Assembly: GCF_001613105.1 (NCBI RefSeq)
Contig: NZ_BDBS01000041.1
Coordinates: forward strand, 25,319 to 89,318
DNA: 64,000 nt
Source of the DNA: Nocardia pseudobrasiliensis NBRC 108224
GTDB lineage: Bacteria > Actinomycetota > Actinomycetes > Mycobacteriales > Mycobacteriaceae
Reading direction: 5' to 3'
In this document: piece by piece, positions 32,740 to 41,325 of the stretch
Numbering within the stretch: the stretch's first letter is position 1
Layout: the number at the start of each line of letters is the position of its first letter
The notes under the pieces: model-generated
What the model was told of the DNA's origin: nothing
The model's database searches: none
What the model saw: only the letters and a program-made list of their open reading frames with translations
Program-made: the position numbers and the translations under genes

Positions 32740-33851
32740 CCCTGCGCCTCGGACCCGGCGATCACCACGATATTGCCGCCGTCGCGCTTCGCGTCGTACA
32801 TCGCCGCATCGGAGCGGCGCAGAATCTGTTGCAGGCGAGCCGGATCGCGCACATCCGCGATCCGGCAGCGCGCGACGCCCACGCTGGCGGTCACGACCAT
32901 CGACAGGCCCGGCACGGTCTCGACGGCCCGGCGCAGCCGCTCCCCCGCGGCCGACAGCGATTTCGCCCGCAGCCGCCCGACCACCACGAACTCCTCGCCA
33001 CCGGTGCGCGCGACCACCGCATCGGAACCCGCCGCCCACCGCAGGCTCTCGGCGACCCGCCGCAGCACGTCGTCACCGCACTGATGACCGTAGGTGTCGT
33101 TCACGATCTTGAATCGGTCCAGATCGATGGTGGCCGCATAGGCCGAACCCGCCGTGCGGGACCGAAACGACTGCGTCAGTTGATAATCGAGTCCGCGCCG
33201 GTTCAGCAACGTGGTCAACGGATCCAGCAGCGCGTGCAGCCGCCAGAGCCAGTAGCAGAACTGCACCGTCGGCAATCCGACGACGCTCAACGCCACCACG
33301 ATCAACACGACGGCGATCGCGAGCCGACCGTCACCGGCCGCGACGCCCGAATGCGCCGGATCGTCGGCCGTCAGCAACAGCGCGAGCGTCAGAATCGAGC
33401 CCAGCGACCAACCGATGTGCAGCATGAGCACCGGCGGCCCGTGGAAGATCAGGCACATTCCGACGACGGTCAGCAACGTCATCACCAGCGCGCCGTAGAC
33501 GCGATGCCCCGCGGCCAGCGCGCCGAAGGTGATGGCGAGGTCCGCACTGGCACACCACAGCAGCGCACGCGTGCGACTCGGCCACGGCAGCAACCACCAG
33601 CGCAGCGCCCACAGCGCGGTGAGCCCGACGACCACCCAGCAGCCGATCTCGAACACACCGTTGCGCGGCCCGATATGCGACAGCAGCGACAACACCGTGA
33701 CCAGGCACATCACCGCGCCGCCCGCGCCGATCATCGTCTTGACCCAGCCGAGCGCGGAATGAAAGCGCAGCACATCGACCAGCCAGTCGTAGCCCGCCCG
33801 GTCCCGCCACCAGTTCGCGATCAATGTCCGACTGCCGGTCACCCGAATCAC
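32604..33851 (-). CDS. Membrane-bound diguanylate cyclase (GGDEF)
   Basis: The 415-residue protein has six or so hydrophobic segments in the first 210 residues. A GGDEF domain follows with N-R-R-G-L-D-Y, D-L-D-R-F-K-I-V-N-D-T-Y-G-H and the active site T-G-G-E-E-F-V-V. It should make cyclic di-GMP from GTP at the membrane. No phosphodiesterase domain is attached. The GTG at 33849-33851 is the likely start. Its last roughly 45 codons overlap the M20 gene on the other strand; the GGDEF fold is complete before most of that overlap. The paralogue at 43510 has the same architecture. Confidence 0.9.
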   Translation of the reverse strand: MIRVTGSRTLIANWWRDRAGYDWLVDVLRFHSALGWVKTMIGAGGAVMCLVTVLSLLSHIGPRNGVFEIGCWVVVGLTALWALRWWLLPWPSRTRALLWCASADLAITFGALAAGHRVYGALVMTLLTVVGMCLIFHGPPVLMLHIGWSLGSILTLALLLTADDPAHSGVAAGDGRLAIAVVLIVVALSVVGLPTVQFCYWLWRLHALLDPLTTLLNRRGLDYQLTQSFRSRTAGSAYAATIDLDRFKIVNDTYGHQCGDDVLRRVAESLRWAAGSDAVVARTGGEEFVVVGRLRAKSLSAAGERLRRAVETVPGLSMVVTASVGVARCRIADVRDPARLQQILRRSDAAMYDAKRDGGNIVVIAGSEAQGYTPCGAVDSALPGRAGPSQVSAATTMAPTPVSRVGWISGAKNGL

Positions 33852-33930
33852 CGCCTCGTCTCGGCAATGAATTCAGAGATAGCTGAGGGATTGCTCGCAT
33901 GTCAATGCGGCCCGGCTCGGATGTCCGGTC

Positions 33931-34335
33931 TCACCACCCCTTACTCGGGAGCGCATATCCGGTCGTCGCCGTGATGTGCTCGGGCATCGGCTCGTGCCGG
34001 TCGCCGACATTGACGGTCCCGGTGATCTCGAACATCAGGATCGACGCGCCGGTGGGTGCGCAGGGCCTGTGCTCGACACCGCGCGGCACGGTGAAGACCG
34101 AACCGGTCGCCAGATGGACGGTGCGTTCGCCCGACGGCTCGCGCAGTCCGATGTCCAGCTGACCGCCGAGGACCAGGAAGAATTCGTCGGTGTCGTCGTG
34201 GACGTGCCAGACGAATTCGCCCCGCACCTTGGCGATTCGGACGTCGTAGTCGTTGACGCGGGTGACGACGTGCGGACTCCAGAGCGCGTCGAAGGAGGCG
34301 AGGGCGGTGTTCAGGGCGATCGGTTCGTTGCGCAT
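33931..34335 (-). CDS. Cupin-domain protein
   Basis: The 134-residue single-cupin protein has motif 1, F-V-W-H-V-H-D-D-T-D-E-F-F-L-V-L-G-G, with His, His and Glu metal ligands. Motif 2, F-T-V-P-R-G-V-E-H-R-P, has the last His. The ligand set is intact. Role may be a small-molecule oxygenase, isomerase or sensor. It is divergent from the GlxA-type regulator with 52 bp between, so it is the probable target of that regulator. Confidence 0.85.
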   Translation of the reverse strand: MRNEPIALNTALASFDALWSPHVVTRVNDYDVRIAKVRGEFVWHVHDDTDEFFLVLGGQLDIGLREPSGERTVHLATGSVFTVPRGVEHRPCAPTGASILMFEITGTVNVGDRHEPMPEHITATTGYALPSKGW

Positions 34336-34387
34336 GGGAATATCCTGGTCAGTTGTCCGGGCGCGGTGTGAGTGCTAGGAATCGCAT

Positions 34388-35368
34388 ATGTCGCAAGATT
34401 TCTCTCACGTTCGGCCGCCGCGGGTGGTGGTGATAGTCGACGAGAACTCCAATCCGTTCGAACTCGGCTGCGCCACCGAGGTATTCGGACTGCGCCGCCC
34501 CGAATTGGGCAGCGAGCTGTACGACTTCCGGCTGTGCGCGCCGGAGCCGCGGACGCTCATGCGCGACGGCTTCTTCACCCTGACCGGCGTGGCAGGTCTC
34601 GAGGCCACCGAGGACGCGGATCTGCTGATCGTTCCGAACCGTCCGGATGTGGAGGTGCCGCGTCGCCCCGTGCTGCTGGCGGCCATCCGGCGCGCCCATG
34701 CCCGCGGCGCGGTGCTGGCCGGATTCTGCAGTGGCGCTTTCACGCTCGCCGAGGCAGGAATACTCGACGGCCGCCGCGCGGCGACGCACTGGATGTGGGC
34801 GGATGATTTCCGTAGCCGATTCCCCGAGGTCCGGCTGGAACCGGATGTACTGTTCGTCGACGACGGCGATATCCTCACCGCCGCGGGCAGTTCGGCCGCC
34901 CTGGATCTCGGACTGCACATCGTGCGGCGCGACTACGGCGCGGAGGTCGCCAACGCGATCAGCCGCCGCCTGGTCTTCGCCGCGCACCGCGAGGGCGGGC
35001 AGAAGCAATTCATCGAGCGCCCCGTCCCCGATCTACCCGATCAGTCGCTGGCCCCGGTCCTGGCCTGGGCTCAGCAGCGACTCGACACGCCGCTCACGGT
35101 CGCGGATCTGGCCGCCCGGGCCGCGGTCAGCCCCGCCACCCTGCATCGCCGCTTCCATACCCAACTGGGCACCACCCCGCTGGCCTGGTTGACCACCGAA
35201 CGCATCACCCTGGCCTGCCGACTGATCGAGCGCGGGGAGAACCGCTTCGAAATCATCGCCCGCCGAACCGGACTCGGCACGGCCGCGAATCTGCGCACCG
35301 TCATGCGCCGCCACACCGGCCTCGCGCCATCGCAGTATCGTCGCCGATTCGGTCCGGCTCCGCGATGA
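34388..35368 (+). CDS. GlxA-family AraC-type regulator with DJ-1/PfpI-like domain
   Basis: The 326-residue protein has an N-terminal class I glutamine-amidotransferase-like domain (about 10-185). V-V-V-I-V-D-E-N-S-N-P-F-E, then L-A-G-F-C-S-G-A-F-T-L-A-E-A-G has the nucleophile-elbow Cys, and T-H-W-M-W follows. A double HTH of AraC type ends it (L-A-A-R-A-A-V-S-P-A-T-L-H-R-R-F). The domain usually senses a small metabolite rather than acting as an enzyme. It is divergent from a cupin gene, its likely target. Confidence 0.9.
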   Translation: MSQDFSHVRPPRVVVIVDENSNPFELGCATEVFGLRRPELGSELYDFRLCAPEPRTLMRDGFFTLTGVAGLEATEDADLLIVPNRPDVEVPRRPVLLAAIRRAHARGAVLAGFCSGAFTLAEAGILDGRRAATHWMWADDFRSRFPEVRLEPDVLFVDDGDILTAAGSSAALDLGLHIVRRDYGAEVANAISRRLVFAAHREGGQKQFIERPVPDLPDQSLAPVLAWAQQRLDTPLTVADLAARAAVSPATLHRRFHTQLGTTPLAWLTTERITLACRLIERGENRFEIIARRTGLGTAANLRTVMRRHTGLAPSQYRRRFGPAPR

Positions 35369-35382
35369 GCGGCGGTTGTGGC

Positions 35383-35667
35383 TCAGTCGTTTCGGAATTG
35401 TTCGGCGCGGTGCGATAAGCGTTCGGAGAAGGTGGCCATCCACGCCGCGGACTCCGGCTCATCGGCCGCGTCGATCGACGGACGCGCGGCTCTCGATGCC
35501 ACCGGAACCTCGTTTCGCGCGGATCGTCCGGGTTGGGATTGCATGGCGAGCAGGCGGACCGCCCATGCGACATAAGCCGATACGCTCATTCCGGCGCAGT
35601 CGGCGGCATCGCGCAGGGGCAGCCAATCGTCCTCGTCGACGGTTACCGTGATTTCCCTCGTCCCCAT
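35383..35667 (-). CDS. Small protein with ribbon-helix-helix-like N-terminus
   Basis: The 94-residue protein starts with a strand R-E-I-T-V-T-V-D-E-D-D-W and two helices (L-R-D-A-A-D-C-A-G-M-S, V-S-A-Y-V-A-W-A-V-R-L-L). This is the layout of ribbon-helix-helix DNA-binding proteins and some antitoxins. The C-terminal half is disordered up to a final helix (W-M-A-T-F-S-E-R-L-S). No toxin gene is adjacent. The ATG has no good SD; TACGGT lies 8 bp upstream, so it may be leaderless. It converges on the GlxA-type gene with 14 bp between stops. Confidence 0.55.
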   Translation of the reverse strand: MGTREITVTVDEDDWLPLRDAADCAGMSVSAYVAWAVRLLAMQSQPGRSARNEVPVASRAARPSIDAADEPESAAWMATFSERLSHRAEQFRND

Positions 35668-35739
35668 AGTCGCCCACCGTAGCCGTGATCATCGCCACGC
35701 GCGGTCGACACCCCACGGATCGGGACTGTTTGTCGCGTT

Positions 35740-36552
35740 TCAGGACGCTTCGGTGGCACGCTCCGCGAGCAGCGCCCCGGTGATCTCGGCAAATCGGTCC
35801 TCGCCGACCTGCTGCGCGCCCTCGGCGTCGATGACGACCGCGGTCGGATAGATTCCCCGAATCACATCCGGCCCACCGGTGGCCGTATCGTCGTCGGCGG
35901 CATCGAGCAGCGATTCGACGGCGATCCGCAGTGCGCGGTCGGCATCGAGGTCGCGGCTGTAGGTCTTCTTCAGCGACGTCTTCGCGAACAGCGACCCCGA
36001 ACCGACCGCGGCGTAACCGAATCGCTCCTCCGTGCGGCCGCCCACGAGGTCATAGGAGACGATCCGCCCCGCGCGGCTCGGATCGGAGGCGCGCGAGTCG
36101 TATCCGACGAGCAACGGCACCACCGCCAAATCCTGCATGGCCGCGGGCAGATTCTCGCGCACCATCTGCGAAAGCTTGTTGGCCTTGCCCTCGAAGGTCA
36201 GCGGCACGCCCTCGATCTTCTCGTAATGTTCGAGTTCGACCGCGAACAGCCGAATCATCTCCACCGCCGTGCCGACCGTCCCCGCGAAACCCGCCGCGGA
36301 ATAGGCATCGGTGATGAACACCTTCTCCATATCCCGGGTCGCCAGCAGATTCCCCATGGTCCCCCGACGGTCACCGGCCAGCAGCACGCCCCCGCGATAG
36401 CTCACCGCGACGATCGTGGTCCCGTGCACGACCTCACCCGCACCCGGCCCTCGTCCACCCGACCCGTGCCACGGCAGCAATTGCGGCGCTTCCGCCCGCA
36501 ACCGGTCGAAGAAGGACGACGTCGCGTAATTCCAGTCGACCGCATCGCTCAT
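35740..36552 (-). CDS. prcB: Proteasome beta subunit, orphan copy
   Basis: The 270-residue precursor is cut at G-T in V-V-H-G-T-T-I-V-A-V, leaving Thr 45 as catalytic Thr 1 after a 44-residue propeptide. Asp 17 (A-G-D-R-R-G) and Lys 33 (D-M-E-K-V-F), numbered from Thr 1, are in place, so it should be active. A-V-G-S-G-S-L-F-A-K and D-A-A-D-D-D-T-A-T-G-G-P-D are beta-subunit hallmarks. The usual partners dop, pup, prcA and pafA are not adjacent, so it may be a second copy that assembles with an alpha subunit made elsewhere. The ATG at 36552 follows GAGGAGGGG. Confidence 0.9.
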   Translation of the reverse strand: MSDAVDWNYATSSFFDRLRAEAPQLLPWHGSGGRGPGAGEVVHGTTIVAVSYRGGVLLAGDRRGTMGNLLATRDMEKVFITDAYSAAGFAGTVGTAVEMIRLFAVELEHYEKIEGVPLTFEGKANKLSQMVRENLPAAMQDLAVVPLLVGYDSRASDPSRAGRIVSYDLVGGRTEERFGYAAVGSGSLFAKTSLKKTYSRDLDADRALRIAVESLLDAADDDTATGGPDVIRGIYPTAVVIDAEGAQQVGEDRFAEITGALLAERATEAS

Positions 36553-36664
36553 CTCGACCCCTCCTCCACGCACACCGCCGAGCCCACACCCGGTAAACCG
36601 ACATTACCCTGTCGAAACAGGTTGAGATGCAATCGAACCTGCGGCCCGCCGCCGAACGGCGAGT

Positions 36665-37210
36665 CTAAGGCTGTGGCACTCGATGGCACCAGGTTCGCAG
36701 CGGCCCGGATCGTCCCCGAACAGTGACCGGATCGTCGGTGAGCTCGAAGCCGGTCGCACGGGCGACGGCAACGCTGGCGGCATTCGCCGAGTTGATGCGC
36801 AGCAGGACATGTCTGGTGCCCAGTTCGCGATAGGCGTAGTCGGTGAGCAGGCGGACCGCGCTCGCCGCGAGACCTCGGCCGCGGTGTGCGGCGCCTACCG
36901 CATAGGCCAGTTCGGCGTCGGAACCGGTGCGGAACAACAGGATTTCACCGAGTGGAGTGCGCGCGTCGGTGGTGATCGCGAGCTGGATAGCGACGCCATC
37001 GGCGCGCAGAGCCCGGGAACGGTCGAGATAGTTTCGCGCCTCGATCTCGTCGAACGGACTGCGCAGCGGGGTCCAGCGGCCGACTTCGTTCTCGTCGAAC
37101 AGCTCGACCATGGCCGGTATGTCGGCGTCGCCCCACTCCCGCAAATGAATTTCGTTCCCGCACAGCGCGATTGTCTCCGGTAGTGCGGGTTCGGACGCAT
37201 TGTTCGTCAT
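36665..37210 (-). CDS. GNAT-family N-acetyltransferase
   Basis: The 181-residue RimJ-like acetyltransferase has L-R-E-W-G-D-A-D-I-P-A-M, then E-L-A-Y-A-V-G-A-A-H-R-G-R-G-L-A as the acetyl-CoA pyrophosphate loop, then N-S-A-N-A-A-S-V-A-V-A-R-A-T-G-F as the C-terminal helix. Substrate may be a protein N-terminus or a small amine. I chose the ATG at 37210; a TTG three codons upstream is in frame. It is divergent from the gene at 37338 and shows no functional link to the proteasome gene. Confidence 0.87.
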   Translation of the reverse strand: MTNNASEPALPETIALCGNEIHLREWGDADIPAMVELFDENEVGRWTPLRSPFDEIEARNYLDRSRALRADGVAIQLAITTDARTPLGEILLFRTGSDAELAYAVGAAHRGRGLAASAVRLLTDYAYRELGTRHVLLRINSANAASVAVARATGFELTDDPVTVRGRSGPLRTWCHRVPQP

Positions 37211-37337
37211 GGTCGTCAACAGGTCTCCGGATCGATCTCAGCGTGGGTGCGGGCCGCAGCGAGAGCGTATCGAACTTCGCCGCTGACCACTCCCCGCTAA
37301 GCTGCCATCGACAGCGAAACACGTTGGAGGGCAGTCA

Positions 37338-37970
37338 ATGTCTAGGATCAGGGATGTGTATTTGGAGGCCGCGGCCTCCGCGGCGCGGTTGCTGTCCGAT
37401 CCGGCGATCGGTGCCGCATGGGAGCGGCCGAGTGTGTTGAAGGAATTCAGCGTTCGCGGGCTCGCCGGGCATCTCGGCGCGCAGATTCTGCACGTATCAC
37501 GGGTGCTGGTGGCCGAGGCGCCGCAGGCGCGGCCGGTGACGATCGCGGAGTTCTTCGACGGAGCCGAGGCGTTTCAAGCCGATACCGACGCGGAGATCAA
37601 TGTGCGTATCCGGGAGGGCGGTGAATCCGTGGCGGCCGATGGCGCGGAGGCATTGGCCGCCGCGGTGGAATCGACGGTCGCCCAGCAACTCACGGCGCTT
37701 CCGACCGAACCGCACGACCGCATCATCTCCTTCGCGCAGACACCGATGCTCCTCGACGATTTCCTGCTGACCCGCATGCTCGAAATCGTCGTCCACTCCG
37801 ACGATCTGGCCCTCAGCGCCGACATTCCCACCCCCGCCTTCCCGCCGCACGTCTTCGAGCCGGTACTCGACCTGCTGTCACGCCTCGCGGTGACCCGGCA
37901 CGGTCAACCGGCCGTTCTGCGCGCCCTGAGCCGAGCCGAACGCGCACCCGACACCATCGCAGGCATTTGA
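37338..37970 (+). CDS. Mycothiol-dependent maleylpyruvate isomerase-family (DinB-like) protein
   Basis: The 210-residue protein carries the four-helix metal-binding fold seen in MDMPI and DinB/YfiT proteins. V-R-G-L-A-G-H-L-G-A-Q-I-L-H-V gives metal His residues in helix 2, and L-E-I-V-V-H-S-D-D-L the third ligand. Members use mycothiol or other thiols in transferase or isomerase reactions; the substrate is unknown. The ATG follows TTGGAGG. The C-terminal half has P-V-L-D-L-L-S-R-L-A, typical of the second domain. It stands alone. Confidence 0.8.
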   Translation: MSRIRDVYLEAAASAARLLSDPAIGAAWERPSVLKEFSVRGLAGHLGAQILHVSRVLVAEAPQARPVTIAEFFDGAEAFQADTDAEINVRIREGGESVAADGAEALAAAVESTVAQQLTALPTEPHDRIISFAQTPMLLDDFLLTRMLEIVVHSDDLALSADIPTPAFPPHVFEPVLDLLSRLAVTRHGQPAVLRALSRAERAPDTIAGI

Positions 37971-37979
37971 CCCGCGGCG

Positions 37980-38858
37980 CTACTTTCGAGTGAAGGTGTA
38001 AACGGTGCTCTGCGTTTTGCACAGATTCGGTTTGTTCACCACGACGGTGAGATTTCCGGAAGCGGAATCGTAGTCCAGCCCTTCGGATTCGAAGGTGCCG
38101 CGACAGGTGCTGATCTGCGGCAGCGTTCCCAGCGTGCGCACCGCCGCCGACCGATCCCTGCCGTCGAGCGCCCCGGCCCAGGTGATCTCCAGCAGCGTCG
38201 GAATGGTGCCGCCCGCGGGGTCGGGCACATCAGAAGTGCACAGCAGCGCGGTCGGACCGGAGAAGGTACAGCCCTGCACGTTCTGCACCGTTGTGTCGAG
38301 GGTCAGAAATCCCGTTCGCGCGAGCGCCCCCGCCGCCGGCGCGGCCGGATTCAGCAGCGGCGCGGCGAAGATCAGAAACCGCGACATCTGCCCCCATTCG
38401 CCATTGAGCATCCACCGCGCGTCCGGGCTGACCGCGACCCACGAATTGTTGAACCGCGCACCGGGTTCCAGTGTGTAGGTGAAATCCGAAACCACACCCT
38501 TCGGATCGGTGACCCGGAACAGCTTCGACGACCGACCCGACTGCTCGTAGGCGTCGAATACATAGCCCTGCGCGGAATCCGGATCGCCGACATGATTCCA
38601 GCCCTGATCCGACAGATCACTCGGAACCTGCCCCACGCCACGGAAAACCAACTCCGACCCACCCGCGACCTTCCGCGTCGCGACGCCCTCACCGACCTTG
38701 AACACCGATTCCTGCCGCGCCCCGGTCTGCCGCCATCCATCAAGGGCCGCTGGCCCATTCGAGCCCATCGGCTCGGAATCCGGTTCGGCGGCCGCGACTC
38801 CGAGGCCATTCACCACCAGAAATATGGCCGCGCACACCACAGCCCACCGAACACCCAT
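37980..38858 (-). CDS. Secreted hypothetical protein
   Basis: A 292-residue protein with a signal peptide: M-G-V-R-W, then a hydrophobic core to about residue 20, cleaved near A-A-A-E. The mature part is beta-rich with W-V-A-V-S-P-D-A-R-W-M-L-N-G-E-W, L-L-E-I-T-W-A-G and G-L-D-Y-D-S-A-S-G-N-L-T, repeated strand motifs like those of beta-propellers. Cys residues at about 198, 207, 252 and 284 may form disulphides. I recognise no family. I chose the ATG at 38858; the frame is open upstream but lacks sense. Confidence 0.65.
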   Translation of the reverse strand: MGVRWAVVCAAIFLVVNGLGVAAAEPDSEPMGSNGPAALDGWRQTGARQESVFKVGEGVATRKVAGGSELVFRGVGQVPSDLSDQGWNHVGDPDSAQGYVFDAYEQSGRSSKLFRVTDPKGVVSDFTYTLEPGARFNNSWVAVSPDARWMLNGEWGQMSRFLIFAAPLLNPAAPAAGALARTGFLTLDTTVQNVQGCTFSGPTALLCTSDVPDPAGGTIPTLLEITWAGALDGRDRSAAVRTLGTLPQISTCRGTFESEGLDYDSASGNLTVVVNKPNLCKTQSTVYTFTRK

Positions 38859-38917
38859 CGTCGCCGTCCCCTCATCGATCCCACACGAACGGTGAAACAA
38901 TAAGCCCCACAGGCAAA

Positions 38918-40000
38918 TCACCGATGACACGCGGGCAGCCGCACCGTGACGCACAGGCCGCCCTCGGGGCGGGGCACGAGGGTCAGGATTCCGCCGTGCG
39001 CCCGGGTGATGCTCTCGACGATCGCCAGGCCGAGGCCGACGCCCGAGTGGTGGGTGCGGATGCGTTCGGCGCCGCGCTGAAACGGCTCGACCAGGGTGGA
39101 AACCACTCCGGGCGTGAGCCTTTCACCCGTGTTCTCGACGGTGAGCCGTACCGAATCCGGTTGCACGCTGGTCGTGACCCGCGCGCTGCCGTGCGCGGGC
39201 AGGTTGTGGACGATCGCATTGTGCACCAGGTTCGTCGTCAGTTGCAGTAGCAGGGCGGGTGAGCCGATGGTTGGCGCGATGTCACCGAAAGTCTCGAGGG
39301 TGATGCCGTGTTTTTCCGCGAGCGGAAGAAGCGTTTCGGCGGCTTCCTCCGCCAGCAGGGAAAGATCCACGCGCTCCCGGGCAAAGGACCCTCTGTCGGC
39401 CCGGCTGAGTAGGAGCAATGCTTCGGTCAGATTGATCGCTCGCGAGTTAACGGTATAGAGGAGGGCGACGAGTTCGCCGGTGTCACGGTCCGGATCGTTG
39501 CGCGCCACATCGAGTAGCGTCTGCGTGATCGCCAGCGGAGTGCGCAGTTCATGGGAGGCGTTGGCCGCGAATCTCTGTTGTTCGGCGACGTGCGCCTCCA
39601 GCCTGGCGACCATGGTGTCGAAGGCATCGGCGAGTTCGCGGAATTCGTCTCGCGGGCCTTCCAGTTGGATTCGGTGCGACAGCGACCCGTCCGCGACCAT
39701 CCGCGTGGCATTGGTGATACGCGTCAGCGGGGAGAGCATGTGCCCGGCAAGAATCCACCCTCCCACGAGCCCGAATACCAGCAGAAGCGCCAGCGCCCAG
39801 GCGGCCTTCGGACCGAAGGCGCTCACCAGTTCCGCGCGATCGGGCCCGCTGCCGGGGGGCCTGCCGAACTCATGATCGGGCACATAGCGCAGGAGGAACA
39901 CCCATACGACCGCGAGTAACAACGTGCCCGCCAGCATGAGAAATCCGGCGTAGCTGAGAGCGAGTTTGAGTCGAACGCTCAGGCCGGGTGCTCTATTCAC
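38918..40000 (-). CDS. Sensor histidine kinase
   Basis: The 360-residue OmpR-class kinase has TM1 at about 12-38, a short external loop of some 25 residues, TM2 at about 67-87 and a HAMP domain. The H-box is S-H-E-L-R-T-P-L with phospho-His 150. The ATP-binding domain carries N-L-V-H-N-A-I-V-H-N and G-V-G-L-G-L-A-I-V. The GTG at 39998-40000 overlaps the stop of the response regulator by 8 bp. The partner regulator is disrupted by a 20-bp duplication, so the kinase may have no working output unless it signals to another regulator. Confidence 0.9.
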   Translation of the reverse strand: MNRAPGLSVRLKLALSYAGFLMLAGTLLLAVVWVFLLRYVPDHEFGRPPGSGPDRAELVSAFGPKAAWALALLLVFGLVGGWILAGHMLSPLTRITNATRMVADGSLSHRIQLEGPRDEFRELADAFDTMVARLEAHVAEQQRFAANASHELRTPLAITQTLLDVARNDPDRDTGELVALLYTVNSRAINLTEALLLLSRADRGSFARERVDLSLLAEEAAETLLPLAEKHGITLETFGDIAPTIGSPALLLQLTTNLVHNAIVHNLPAHGSARVTTSVQPDSVRLTVENTGERLTPGVVSTLVEPFQRGAERIRTHHSGVGLGLAIVESITRAHGGILTLVPRPEGGLCVTVRLPACHR

Positions 40001-40684
40001 GCCCGCCTGCCTCGATGCGGTATCCGACTCCGGCCACGGTCGCGATGATCCAGGGCTCACCGAGGCGCTTACGTAGGGCCGAAACCGTAATGCGCACGGC
40101 ATTGGTGAACGGGTCGGCGTTCTCATCCCACGCCCGCTCCAACAGTTCCTCGGCGCTGACCACACCGCCCTCGGCGGCAATGAGGACTTCGAGCACGGCG
40201 AACTGCTTGCGCGTCAGCGCGACGTAACGGCCGTCGCGATAGACCTCACGACGGAACGGATCCAGACGCACACCCGCGATCTCGCGCACGGGCGGCCTGC
40301 TGTGGGCGCGCCTGCGATCCAGCGCGCGCAGCCGCAGAACGAGTTCGCGCAATGCGAAGGGTTTGGTCAGATAGTCATCAGCGCCGAGCTCGAATCCGGT
40401 CGCCTTGTCGTCGAGCCGGTCGCCTTGTCGTCGAGCCGGTCGGCGGCGGTGAGCATCAGGATCGGCAGCCCGCTGCCGGACGCGACGATATGCGCGGCGA
40501 CCGCGTCGCCGGAGGGGCCCGGGATATCGCGATCGAGCACGGCGATGTCGTAGGCGTTGACGCCCAACAGTTCCAAAGCGGTATCGCCGTCACCGGCGAT
40601 ATCGGCGGCGATGGCTTCCAGGCGCAGGCCATGACGGATCGCTTCTGCCAGATAGGGTTCGTCCTCGACGATCAATACGCGCAT
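39993..40684 (-). pseudogene. OmpR-family response regulator broken by a 20-bp tandem duplication
   Basis: The gene starts at ATG 40682-40684 with M-R-V-L-I-V-E-D-E. It has the acid pocket Glu 7 and Asp 8, phospho-acceptor Asp 51 in A-V-L-D-R-D-I-P-G, and L-M-L-T-A-A-D. At 40401-40440 a 20-bp unit occurs twice and shifts the frame, so translation stops at 40367. Deleting one copy restores D-R-L-D-D-K-A-T-G-F-E-L-G-A-D-D-Y, then L-T-K-P-F with the conserved Lys, and the full winged-helix domain to TAG 39993. Everything else is intact, so the break is recent. Reversion by slippage is plausible. Confidence 0.9.
40396..40442. repeat. Perfect 20-bp tandem duplication with 7-bp homology
   Basis: CGCCTTGTCGTCGAGCCGGT occurs at 40401-40420 and again at 40421-40440 without mismatch. 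CCGGTCG occurs three times (40396, 40416 and 40436), so a single ancestral copy would already have had a 7-bp direct repeat spaced by 13 bp. That is the usual substrate for slipped-strand duplication and deletion. Twenty is not a multiple of three, so each gain or loss switches the reading frame. Confidence 0.95.
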
Positions 40685-40761
40685 AGACTCTCGATCCTCC
40701 CAGCCCGGGCATATCGGCGGCATATCGAAAATCGCATACGCACCGACAACGCCGGCCCGCT

Positions 40762-41325
40762 TTGACTGAGCGCGTGATTCGATCGAGCATTCTCATCGCC
40801 CTGACAGTCGTCGGCGCATCCGTCGTCTGCGTCCTCGCCTTCCAGTCACTGGCGTCCCGATTACCGACCGGCCCACGGTCTCTCGACAGTCCACACGGCG
40901 GCGTGACCGTTTTCGACGACGAGAGTCCGTCCGTGGCCAACCTCGCTCCCGATCTACTCCAAGCCCTACGCCGCGCGGCGACCGACGCCGCCGACGAGGG
41001 GATCGAATTCATCGTCAACAGCGGCTGGCGCTCCCCGGAGGATCAGAAACAGCTACTGCGCGAAGCGATCTCGAAGTACGGCTCGGAGAAAGCGGCCGCC
41101 CGGTGGGTGGCCACGCCCGCCACGTCCGCTCATGTGGCCGGAGAGGCGGTCGATCTGGGACCCGGCGAGGCCACGGCATGGCTGTCCACGCACGGCGCTC
41201 GCTACGGGCTGTGCCAGATCTACCGAAACGAACCTTGGCACTTCGAACTTCGTTCCGGAGCCGACGACAACGGCTGCCCGGCCCAGTACGCCGACCCCAC
41301 CCAGGACCCGAGGATGCATCGGTGA
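40762..41325 (+). CDS. D-alanyl-D-alanine carboxypeptidase, VanY-like (M15)
   Basis: The 187-residue protein has an N-terminal membrane anchor or signal (about 8-28) and an M15 peptidase domain. S-A-H-V-A-G-E-A-V-D-L-G supplies zinc His and Asp, E-P-W-H-F-E the catalytic Glu and third ligand, and N-S-G-W-R-S-P the substrate side. It should trim terminal D-Ala from peptidoglycan stems outside the membrane. The start may be TTG 40762 or GTG 40774. It is divergent from the two-component system, as van-type peptidases often are, so it is a likely former target. Its stop overlaps the next gene (GTGA). Confidence 0.85.
   Translation: MTERVIRSSILIALTVVGASVVCVLAFQSLASRLPTGPRSLDSPHGGVTVFDDESPSVANLAPDLLQALRRAATDAADEGIEFIVNSGWRSPEDQKQLLREAISKYGSEKAAARWVATPATSAHVAGEAVDLGPGEATAWLSTHGARYGLCQIYRNEPWHFELRSGADDNGCPAQYADPTQDPRMHR

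Noticed and set aside
35383..35667. An antitoxin of a toxin-antitoxin pair
   Set aside because: The ribbon-helix-helix-like start is suggestive, but no toxin-sized partner frame lies on either side.
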